Assembly (NCBI GenBank): GCA_002762845.1
Contig: PCYB01000062.1
Location: 1-28,807 of the forward strand
DNA length: 28,807 bases
Source of the DNA: Candidatus Woesearchaeota archaeon CG10_big_fil_rev_8_21_14_0_10_36_11
Lineage (GTDB): Archaea; Nanobdellota; Nanobdellia; Woesearchaeales; GW2011-AR9
Direction of reading: 5' to 3'
Shown: positions 23,051 to 28,807 of the stretch, piece after piece
Numbering within the stretch: the stretch's first letter is position 1
Layout of the letters: the number at the start of each line of letters is the position of its first letter
Made by a program: the position numbers and the translations under genes
The notes under the pieces: generated by a model
Database searches by the model: none
What the model was told of the DNA's origin: nothing
The model's input: only the letters and a program-made list of their open reading frames with translations

Positions 23051-23988
23051 TTTTCTTTTACGATTTTTTTCAATGCAGCAAGTGAAAAGTTTTTTGACGC
23101 AATAATAATCGTTAGTGTTGATACAAGGTACGATACAAACAGGAACAGAAGAAGGATAGTTCCAACGACTACTGGATCAACACCGATTTTAAAATAAAGG
23201 TAAACAGTAACTGACTCCCTGACTCCCAGACCTGACAAAGAGATGGGTATCATTGATGATAAGGATCCTATTGCCTGAATCGCAAGAATTTCTACCAGGC
23301 TCACACTGAACCCGAAGTAGATAAATACTATTTTAATAATTATCGCTGTTGATACTAACCATGACAACGTCATGACAACATCGATAAAAAGTGCATCTTT
23401 ACGTTTTTTCCAAATGTACGTAACATTTTTTCCATATCCTGCAAAAAGTCGTGCATATTTACGTAAAATGTACTTTCGTACAAAGTATCGTTTTTTTTGT
23501 GAAAGAATGATAACAATAAAAACTCCCAGAATAATACCACAAGGAATAATTAATTTCCAGAGTATGTTTGTTTCAAAGTATAATAAAAATCCGTAAAATG
23601 CAAAAATGGTAATGAAAAGTAATGATATTATTTTATCAAGCGTTATGACTGCAAGAGATTTTCCAATAGGGATATCTTTCATCTTAAGCAACGGTGCAAG
23701 TGACAGTTCTCCCAGCTGACCAGGAAAGAACAGGCTGAAAGAACGTGATAGAAGTTTGAATTTTAAAATGTCTTTAAACTTCGTTTTAATGCGTATTGAT
23801 AATAACAAAAAATAAACACTTATACTGTTAAGGAATATTACTAAGAGAAATGGGATGAGAAATAAAATATATATTGCGGGATGGATATTTCGCAGTATGT
23901 GGATTATATTAATAATATCTATTTTAATTATTAAGTATGTTAAGAGTGTAATACTCACAAGAAATTTAAACAGAGATGTGAGTTTCAT
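23047..23988 (-). CDS. Flippase-like integral membrane protein (UPF0104/lysylphosphatidylglycerol synthase TM family)
   Basis: The 313-residue protein has about eight transmembrane helices. The region SFSLFFPGQLGELSLAPLLK and the segment SMIPISLSGLGVRESV are the hallmarks of the UPF0104/AglD-like transmembrane domain. Such proteins are implicated in moving or handling lipid-linked sugars, though the biochemical role is unsettled. The ATG overlaps the stop of the upstream GT2 gene by 4 bases, so the two are coupled. The pairing of a GT2 dolichyl-phosphate-sugar synthase with this domain is common in archaea and bacteria and suggests that its product is the flipped lipid. Confidence 0.87.
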   Translation of the reverse strand: MKLTSLFKFLVSITLLTYLIIKIDIINIIHILRNIHPAIYILFLIPFLLVIFLNSISVYFLLLSIRIKTKFKDILKFKLLSRSFSLFFPGQLGELSLAPLLKMKDIPIGKSLAVITLDKIISLLFITIFAFYGFLLYFETNILWKLIIPCGIILGVFIVIILSQKKRYFVRKYILRKYARLFAGYGKNVTYIWKKRKDALFIDVVMTLSWLVSTAIIIKIVFIYFGFSVSLVEILAIQAIGSLSSMIPISLSGLGVRESVTVYLYFKIGVDPVVVGTILLLFLFVSYLVSTLTIIIASKNFSLAALKKIVKEN

Positions 23989-24860
23989 TTTCGCAACATA
24001 TCAGCAAGGAAACCGAAAATAGTAATTTGTATGCCACCAAGCATCAGGATAGCACTTAATATAACTCGTGGAATACCCCCGGCAGCTCCCGTTAATAAGA
24101 CATGTATAAGAACATATATTCCAATTAACACACCCGTACCAAAAAGTAAACCACCAGCATATCCAAAAAATTTCAATGGATCATAATCACGGTAGATCCT
24201 TAAAATGTTTATCCACGCTTTGACTGCGTATTGAAACGAACTTTTAAACAAACGCGAATTTCTGGTTTTTCTGGCTACTATGGGTATTTCAGTAATTTTA
24301 AACCCTTGCTTTGCAGCTTTAATTATTTGTTCCTGTGTGTACGTAAATGTGTTAATGTAACTTATATCTTCTGCAACTTCTCTGGTAAATGCACGGTAAC
24401 CAGTTGTTGAGTCTGTAATAGTAGTTTTTGTCAGTTTGCTTATGACACGTGAAAACATCCTGTTTCCCATCCGTTTCATGAACGGCATTTTCTCAATCTT
24501 TCCACGAAATCTTGATCCGAGGACAAGGTCATAGCCTTCCTTTACTTTTTCTATTAATTGTGGAATATGTTGCGGATGATACTGGCCGTCCGCGTCCGTA
24601 TGGACAATGATATCAGCTTTGAGTTTAATACATTCACGCATCTCTGCTCGAAATGTTTCTGCTAGGCCGCGATTCTTTTTGTTTGAGATTACGATGGCAC
24701 CGTGTTTCTGTGCAACATCTTTTGTCTTATCTGTAGAGCCATCATTGAGGACAAGGACCTTATACGTGTAGTTCCCTTTCATTACTTCTTTAATTTCGTC
24801 AAGAACTCTCGGTAAGGTTTTTTCCTCGTTATATGCCGGTATAGATATGACAATATTCAT
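23985..24860 (-). CDS. Dolichyl-phosphate-sugar synthase-like glycosyltransferase family 2 protein
   Basis: The 291-residue enzyme has an N-terminal GT-A domain: ISIPAYNEEKTLP, LVLNDGSTDKTKDVA, the metal-binding DADGQ in HTDADGQYHPQHIP, LGSRF, and DSTTGYRAF with the acceptor region TYTQEQIIKAA. Two hydrophobic helices near the C-terminus (about 225-285) tether it to the membrane. The family moves a sugar from a nucleotide to dolichyl (or archaeal polyprenyl) phosphate on the cytoplasmic face. The ATG at 24860 is chosen because its TATA box (24882-24891) is centred 26.5 bases upstream; the ATG at 24878 would lie almost on that box. The sugar is unknown. Confidence 0.92.
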   Translation of the reverse strand: MNIVISIPAYNEEKTLPRVLDEIKEVMKGNYTYKVLVLNDGSTDKTKDVAQKHGAIVISNKKNRGLAETFRAEMRECIKLKADIIVHTDADGQYHPQHIPQLIEKVKEGYDLVLGSRFRGKIEKMPFMKRMGNRMFSRVISKLTKTTITDSTTGYRAFTREVAEDISYINTFTYTQEQIIKAAKQGFKITEIPIVARKTRNSRLFKSSFQYAVKAWINILRIYRDYDPLKFFGYAGGLLFGTGVLIGIYVLIHVLLTGAAGGIPRVILSAILMLGGIQITIFGFLADMLRK

Positions 24861-24881
24861 TGAATTCCATGATTTCATAAG

Positions 24882-24891
24882 CTTTATAAAG
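24882..24891. promoter_or_regulatory. Palindromic TATA box shared by two divergent genes
   Basis: CTTTATAAAG is a perfect palindrome centred at 24886.5. The minus-strand ATG (first base 24860) and the plus-strand GTG (first base 24913) lie exactly 26.5 bases from this centre on either side. One box therefore appears to serve both leaderless genes. Confidence 0.65.
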
Positions 24892-24912
24892 ATTATGAAA
24901 GCATACTTTTGA

Positions 24913-26337
24913 GTGGTAACTTCTACTCAGCGCCGTGTTGTTTTATTGTTGTTGATCATAGTATTTATAGGTTTATTTTTACGATTTAACGATTTAAGTT
25001 CAGAATCAATATGGGTCGATGAAGCGTTTACGTATCATTATACAACACTTGGCTGGAACGAGTTGTTCGATATCCTCATTTATAATGACGTTCATCCACC
25101 TTTATTTTACATTCTTGAAAATTCGTTTACGTCTGTATTTGGTACTGCTGAATTTATGATGCGGTTTGTTCCTATGCTGTTTGGTTTTTTATCAGTAATA
25201 ATGATGTTTCTTTTTGTTAAAGAGTTGTACGGTTCAAAAGTGGGGCTAGTAAGTGCATTATTCTTTTCTTTATCTTCTGTGTTGATATACTATTCACAGG
25301 AAGCAAAGATGTATTCAATGTTTATGTTTCTATTTTTGTTTTCGTTATACTTTTTTGTAAAGTTTTTGAAGGATGCATCAACTAAAAATGCACTGTTCCT
25401 TATCCTTGGCAATGGTGCATTATTATACACACACGTATTAAGTTACGTTGTTATTACTTTTGAAATATTTGTGTATCTTGTTATTCATTATGTAAATAGG
25501 GTACATTCAATTAAATGGTTTGGTTGTAGAACTAATATACGTAAATTTATGTTATTACTTGCCGGAATGATATTATTGTATGTTCCCTGGATACCTATTG
25601 CTTTTACACAGATATCGTGGCTATTGTCAACGATTTTGTCTTTAAAATTTATGTATAAATTTGGGTTTGATGGGTTTACGTATTTATTGTGGTTTGCTAT
25701 CATGTGTACTATTGTGTTTGTGATAACAGTATTTATTGTTTTGAGAAAGAAGAAGGTCGTTGATTATATTTCATCATGTACCATGTCTAACACAGTATTC
25801 ATACTTATATTTCTTGGGTTTTTGATATTTTCAGTAGTCTATCATGACTTTCTCTTTAGCAATTCTCCACTGATACGATATTCACACTTTATGCTACCTT
25901 TAGTTTATTTGTTTTTTGCACGAAAAATGGTTGATCTCAAGAAACTGTTTGTTGTTTTATTGTTCTTGTATTTATTGGTATCGTCTTTTGTCCTAGTACA
26001 ATATTATACAACTGACATAAAAGAACAGTGGCGTGAAACGTCAGAATTTGTTTCTGCTGATTATAGTGATGGTATAATGTTCAATACTGCTAAACATACA
26101 TGGTGGGCGTTCAACTATTATTATGATGGTACGTTGCCACAGTTACGGCTGAACGAGGTTAGTGATAAAGTCCTGATCCCTCAATTTGTTTCAGATAAAG
26201 AAATGGTCCATTTAATCTTATCACACAATTATGAAACGCACGACTTTTTTGTTCATGAAATGAGCCAGCATACGTTAATTAATGTTCAGGAATTTGTAGG
26301 AATTACGGTATATACATATGATATCAATAACGATTGA
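24913..26337 (+). CDS. GT39/PMT-like membrane glycosyltransferase
   Basis: The 474-residue protein has about eleven transmembrane helices. After the first helix comes SIWVDEAFTYHY, the acidic motif of the first outside loop in GT-C enzymes such as PMT, and then NDVHPPLFYIL; these are the key features of the PMT_2/ArnT-like family. These enzymes transfer a sugar from a polyprenyl-phosphate donor on the outer face of the membrane. The partner GT2 and flippase-like genes on the other side of the shared promoter could supply that donor. The C-terminal 110 residues are soluble. The GTG start at 24913 is supported by the palindromic TATA box. It overlaps the deacetylase gene by 20 bases. Confidence 0.85.
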   Translation: MVTSTQRRVVLLLLIIVFIGLFLRFNDLSSESIWVDEAFTYHYTTLGWNELFDILIYNDVHPPLFYILENSFTSVFGTAEFMMRFVPMLFGFLSVIMMFLFVKELYGSKVGLVSALFFSLSSVLIYYSQEAKMYSMFMFLFLFSLYFFVKFLKDASTKNALFLILGNGALLYTHVLSYVVITFEIFVYLVIHYVNRVHSIKWFGCRTNIRKFMLLLAGMILLYVPWIPIAFTQISWLLSTILSLKFMYKFGFDGFTYLLWFAIMCTIVFVITVFIVLRKKKVVDYISSCTMSNTVFILIFLGFLIFSVVYHDFLFSNSPLIRYSHFMLPLVYLFFARKMVDLKKLFVVLLFLYLLVSSFVLVQYYTTDIKEQWRETSEFVSADYSDGIMFNTAKHTWWAFNYYYDGTLPQLRLNEVSDKVLIPQFVSDKEMVHLILSHNYETHDFFVHEMSQHTLINVQEFVGITVYTYDINND

Positions 26338-27100
26338 TTGTGAAGAGTGGAACTCACCCTATTTACGGGGCCGTCATGATATAGATAATTTTAATACCCA
26401 GTTTAGTTATGATGGCAATACTCAGTTGTTAAAATTGTTTTCTAAACATAATGTTCATGCAACGTTCTTTATTACTGGCTATTATGCAGAACAACATCCT
26501 TCAGACGTGTTACGCATCTTTAAAGCAGGTCATGAGATTGCATGTCACGGCTACGAACATCATTATCGTAATAGGAAATTTAACCTTGCTGAAGATGTTA
26601 TGAAAGGAAAAAAGATAATTGAAAAGATTATTGGTACTAAGATTGTTGGCTTTCGTGCACCGCAGGTACAGTATTCTTTACGTTTATTAGAAGTCTTAGA
26701 TTCATTGGGCTTTACGTATGATTCGTCGTTACATCCAGCATACTTACCTGGTTATTACAACAATAGAACATTTCCTATTAAACCGCATAGTTTTCCTTAC
26801 TTAAAAATTAAAGAAATTCCTGTTGCTGTGTATCCATTTACACGTTTACCCATTGTATGGATGTTCATGCGGAACCTTGGTGTATGGTGGACACAACGTG
26901 CTGTTAATAAGTTATGTAGGCGTGGTATTAATCCAGTGTTATATTTCCACTCCTGGGAATTTGTTTCCATGAAATCTGACAATGTTTCTTTTTTATTCAC
27001 GAGGAATACTGGTGTTAGGTTTGTTAACATGCTTGAGAAGTTTATTGTAATTAATAAAAAGAAAGGAAGGAAGTTTGGGAAGGTTAAAGAATTGATTTGA
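26318..27100 (+). CDS. Polysaccharide deacetylase (NodB homology, carbohydrate esterase 4)
   Basis: The 260-residue protein carries the NodB motifs: ITIDCEEW at the N-terminus (catalytic base Asp7), ATFFITGYYAEQHP, the metal-binding IACHGYEHHYRN and FRAPQVQYS. ATFFxxG, HGYxHH and FRAP are strongly conserved in this fold. The form TIDxEEW is like the XrtA/exopolysaccharide-associated branch. It removes N- or O-acetyl groups from sugars. No signal peptide is seen, so it may act on cytoplasmic lipid-linked glycans. It overlaps the GT39-like gene by 20 bases and is the last gene of that pair. Confidence 0.88.
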   Translation: MISITIDCEEWNSPYLRGRHDIDNFNTQFSYDGNTQLLKLFSKHNVHATFFITGYYAEQHPSDVLRIFKAGHEIACHGYEHHYRNRKFNLAEDVMKGKKIIEKIIGTKIVGFRAPQVQYSLRLLEVLDSLGFTYDSSLHPAYLPGYYNNRTFPIKPHSFPYLKIKEIPVAVYPFTRLPIVWMFMRNLGVWWTQRAVNKLCRRGINPVLYFHSWEFVSMKSDNVSFLFTRNTGVRFVNMLEKFIVINKKKGRKFGKVKELI

Positions 27101-27168
27101 GTATAGGAAATACTGAAAATTAGATTCTGTTACAATAATCTTTTTAAATAATATTTTTATTAAGATAT

Positions 27169-27298
27169 CATAAAAAGAGGCTTTGTGTATAAACTCCCGC
27201 CTGTGTATAAAGTAGGGCTTCTGTGTAAAAAGTAACCCCTCTGTGTATTAAATTAGTAAGCTATGGGTTGGACTTCTTACACAAAGCCATAAAAAGAG
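27169..27298. repeat. 11-bp direct repeats flanking the 108-bp element
   Basis: CATAAAAAGAG occurs at 27169-27179 and again at 27288-27298, immediately outside the inverted repeats of the 27180-27287 element. The arrangement resembles a target-site duplication, but a structural or regulatory origin is possible. Confidence 0.6.
27180..27287. other. Inverted-repeat element with four TGTGTA units (MITE-like, ncRNA or binding array)
   Basis: This element lies in the 290-base gap between 27101 and 27390, which has no convincing ORF. Its ends are inverted repeats, GCTTTGTGTA (27180-27189) and TACACAAAGC (27278-27287); each extends by one base into the flanking direct repeat. Inside, TGTGTA recurs at 27184, 27202, 27222 and 27242, a spacing of 18, 20 and 20 bases, mostly followed by TAAA or AAAA. 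CCC and GGG tracts alternate between the units and could form internal hairpins (for example AACCC near 27234 with GGGTT near 27265). A TATA-like CTTTTTAAATA lies at 27139-27149, but its predicted start (about 27171) falls a little before the element. Confidence 0.6.
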
Positions 27299-27355
27299 AT
27301 ACATTTATAAATTTTATTAAGTGAAATTACTAAGTAGTAGTAAACAGATGAAAAG

Positions 27356-27366
27356 TTTTATAAATA
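27356..27366 (+). promoter_or_regulatory. TATA box of the 27391 gene
   Basis: TTTTATAAATA is centred near 27361, 30 bases before the ATG at 27391 and 60 before the ATG at 27421. Confidence 0.5.
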
Positions 27367-27390
27367 AACAAAAAGGAATATTAATAAAAT

Positions 27391-27762
27391 ATGTTTTGGC
27401 ATGTTTGGAGATACTTAAAAATGACAGAATATGAATTACACGGAAAAACTGTAACGTTTGACGGAGAATGTGGATTATACATAGTCACAGATCTTTTTAC
27501 ATATTATGGCGGGATGGGCATGAATCGATGGGTTCAGGCACTCAACGACCTTCCTCGGGATGAAGCTATTAAAATGGCAGAAGCTCTTCAGAACATAGCT
27601 GCAGAACAAATGGAACTGGGAAAAGAACCTCTGGGTGGCAGTTCTCTTCTTGTTCATACGGTTAACCAACCACAACCAATACCGATAGATAAAGTTCGTG
27701 GCAAAATTGAAAATACACGACGGTTCTGCAGTGAAGTTTTAGCAGCATTACACGGAAATTAA
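27391..27762 (+). CDS. Hypothetical cytoplasmic protein
   Basis: The ORF has 123 residues from the ATG at 27391. An alternative ATG at 27421 (MTEYELHG) has GGAG 10 bases upstream and removes an odd Trp-rich leader (MFWHVWRYLK). The TATA box fits the first ATG better, with a leader of about 4 bases. The protein has no signal peptide or membrane helix. It starts with a short strand-rich part (ELHGKTVTFDGECGLYIV), followed by mostly helical segments (DEAIKMAEALQNIAAEQMEL) and a helical end. No known family is recognised, and no neighbour suggests a role. Confidence 0.6.
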   Translation: MFWHVWRYLKMTEYELHGKTVTFDGECGLYIVTDLFTYYGGMGMNRWVQALNDLPRDEAIKMAEALQNIAAEQMELGKEPLGGSSLLVHTVNQPQPIPIDKVRGKIENTRRFCSEVLAALHGN

Positions 27763-27785
27763 TTTTTTTAATTAAATTAAATAAA

Positions 27786-27793
27786 TTTATATA
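27786..27793 (+). promoter_or_regulatory. TATA box of the lipoprotein gene
   Basis: TTTATATA is centred at 27789.5, exactly 26.5 bases before the ATG at 27816, so the mRNA is probably leaderless. A T-rich stretch just after the previous stop (27763-27771) may terminate the upstream gene. Confidence 0.6.
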
Positions 27794-27815
27794 CATTAAC
27801 ATTTTACTTTAGTAC

Positions 27816-28589
27816 ATGAAATTATATTATCTTCTTGTGCTTACACTTTTCATAGTTGGCTGTACACAAACCGAGTTTACCTGCCAGGACGGGTCAATAG
27901 TACAAGATCAAACACTCTGTCCAGAATCTAAGATTGAAGAACCGAGACCAGAACCTTTTGTTGAACCAAAACCAATAATTGAAGAACCGGCACAGGAAAT
28001 ATCAGAACCTACTGATGAAATAACACGTCTCATAAACAAAGGGAAACAAGTTACAAATTACAAATATTCTTTCATAGGGACAGAACTTTCAAGCAGGGGT
28101 AAGTTGGAACCATTACTCTCATATACGATGTATGTTAAAGATGAAAAAGCAAAAATAGTTTATGTTGATAATCTGAGGTATGCAACAGACATGTATTATA
28201 ATGAAGTGTACCTTAACGGAGAAGATGCAATAGGTGCGTGTGCTAAAAGTAAAAGTTGTGACTATACTTTAAAATATTATCCAATTAACCATACAATCCC
28301 AGAAATAAACCCTGTCCAGTTACTTTACAACGTTCCTTCTGGTATAGAAAAGTACGATAACAGGCCTGTTGACGGAAGAGATACATTTGTGGTCCAATAC
28401 ACGAATAATGACGGCAAGTATGAACGAACGTATATTGACACCTATTATGGTATTGTTGTAGAACTTGTTATCTTTAGAATGGACAATGAAACAGAAGTTG
28501 TTCTTCAAAGGTACCTGTTTGATAATATTGGTAGTAGTGTCAAAGATTCTGATGTAACGTTAGGTGCAGAGTATGTTGCGGTTGAATGA
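27816..28589 (+). CDS. Lipoprotein of unknown function
   Basis: The 257-residue protein has a lipoprotein signal peptide: hydrophobic residues 3-14, then the lipobox IVGC with Cys16 as the likely lipid attachment point. A Cys-containing segment (FTCQDGSIVQDQTLC) is followed by a Pro/Glu-rich spacer (about 38-66), which would hold the domain away from the membrane. Residues about 70-257 look like a beta-rich domain (YKYSFIGTELSS, SYTMYVKDEKAKIVYV, DTFVVQYTNND, TYIDTYYGIVVELVI). This pattern of strands recalls carrier-type lipoprotein folds such as LolA/LppX, but no motif proves it. It has its own promoter. Confidence 0.7.
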   Translation: MKLYYLLVLTLFIVGCTQTEFTCQDGSIVQDQTLCPESKIEEPRPEPFVEPKPIIEEPAQEISEPTDEITRLINKGKQVTNYKYSFIGTELSSRGKLEPLLSYTMYVKDEKAKIVYVDNLRYATDMYYNEVYLNGEDAIGACAKSKSCDYTLKYYPINHTIPEINPVQLLYNVPSGIEKYDNRPVDGRDTFVVQYTNNDGKYERTYIDTYYGIVVELVIFRMDNETEVVLQRYLFDNIGSSVKDSDVTLGAEYVAVE

Positions 28590-28622
28590 ATATTAACTTT
28601 AAAGTAGTATCTATGCATAAGA

Positions 28623-28630
28623 TTTATAAG
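28623..28630 (+). promoter_or_regulatory. TATA box of the 34-residue peptide gene
   Basis: TTTATAAG is centred at 28626.5, exactly 26.5 bases before the ATG at 28653. This is the same spacing as at known genes in this window. Confidence 0.5.
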
Positions 28631-28652
28631 TTGTTATTCTATTGAATCTTTT

Positions 28653-28757
28653 ATGGGAATGAGACAAACAATTGGAACTGTTGTGATAGGTTTACTTGGA
28701 TTGGGAGCAATTGGATTATTTCCCAAGTTTGACAGTTTGCTAACTATTTCATCCTAA
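28653..28757 (+). CDS. Small membrane peptide, 34 residues
   Basis: The ORF encodes MGMRQTIGTVVIGLLGLG and a short tail ending TISS. Residues 6-23 form one Gly/Leu/Ile/Val-rich membrane helix, and the N-terminus is basic. A TATA box at the exact leaderless distance supports expression. There is no Shine-Dalgarno site and no recognised family. Its 3' end includes one copy of a 12-base repeat (TTTGACAGTTTG, 28728-28739) that recurs in the palindrome just downstream. Confidence 0.45.
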   Translation: MGMRQTIGTVVIGLLGLGAIGLFPKFDSLLTISS

Positions 28758-28763
28758 ATATCC

Positions 28764-28782
28764 ATTTGACAGTTTGTCAAAT
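28764..28782. promoter_or_regulatory. Palindromic site, possible operator or hairpin
   Basis: ATTTGACAGTTTGTCAAAT is an 8-bp perfect inverted repeat with a 3-base spacer. A direct copy of TTTGACAGTTTG lies 37 bases upstream (28728). T-rich sequence follows, so it could be a terminator hairpin or a binding site for a regulator of the next gene outside the window. Confidence 0.45.
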
Positions 28783-28807
28783 TTAACTTATTTTTCTTGA
28801 AAATCTC

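Noticed and set aside
27184..27247. A CRISPR array
   Set aside because: The repeated unit is only about 6-10 bases with 10-14 base gaps, the last units diverge, and no cas genes are present.

Overview
The window is an AT-rich, very compact stretch of an archaeal chromosome. Evidence for archaea: TATA (box A) promoters whose centre lies about 26-27 bases before the first base of many start codons (mostly leaderless mRNAs), a type II methionine aminopeptidase, an archaeal-type HisRS motif 2, tRNA genes without an encoded CCA end, a GT2/GT39/flippase set for lipid-linked glycans, and a free-standing 5S rRNA gene. Convergent genes abut or overlap at their stops (5652/5653, 18493/18494, 23047-23050) and same-strand genes often overlap by 4-20 bases. 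The many gene fusions and small proteins fit an uncultured DPANN-like lineage, but that placement is inference.

Left part (1-5652): two secreted or surface-anchored proteins, one cut by the window edge, then a histidine-centred locus. It holds two quite different tRNA-His(GTG) genes about 1 kb apart, a multi-pass membrane protein, an Asp/Glu racemase family protein, a short-form HisG-like protein, histidyl-tRNA synthetase and a small membrane protein. Three near-identical 16-base motifs sit at or near ORF starts in this locus.

Middle (5653-15371): methionine aminopeptidase and a cytidylyltransferase-like/phosphohexomutase fusion on the minus strand; a 5S rRNA gene with its own promoter; then a plus-strand operon of sugar-1-phosphate nucleotidyltransferase, 2-oxoacid:ferredoxin oxidoreductase (gamma-alpha fusion plus beta), UDP-glucose 6-dehydrogenase and an EamA-type transporter. 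A metallo-beta-lactamase-fold protein with altered metal ligands follows on the minus strand.

Right part (15475-27100): a nucleotide-sugar and glycan locus. It encodes a UDP-glucuronate 4-epimerase-like SDR, a UDP-HexNAc 6-dehydrogenase fused to an amidohydrolase-like domain, a Gfo/Idh/MocA dehydrogenase fused to a second dehydrogenase-like domain, and an acetyltransferase fused to a PLP aminotransferase. Together these match the WbpA-WbpB-WbpE-WbpD route from UDP-GlcNAc to UDP-2,3-diacetamido-2,3-dideoxyglucuronate, a sugar used in archaeal surface N-glycans. A DUF354 GT-B-like protein, a flippase-like membrane protein, a dolichyl-phosphate-sugar-synthase-like GT2, a GT39-like membrane transferase and a polysaccharide deacetylase complete it.

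The end (27101-28807) holds a 108-bp inverted-repeat element with four internal repeats and flanking 11-bp direct repeats, a protein of unknown function, a lipoprotein, a 34-residue membrane peptide and a palindromic site.
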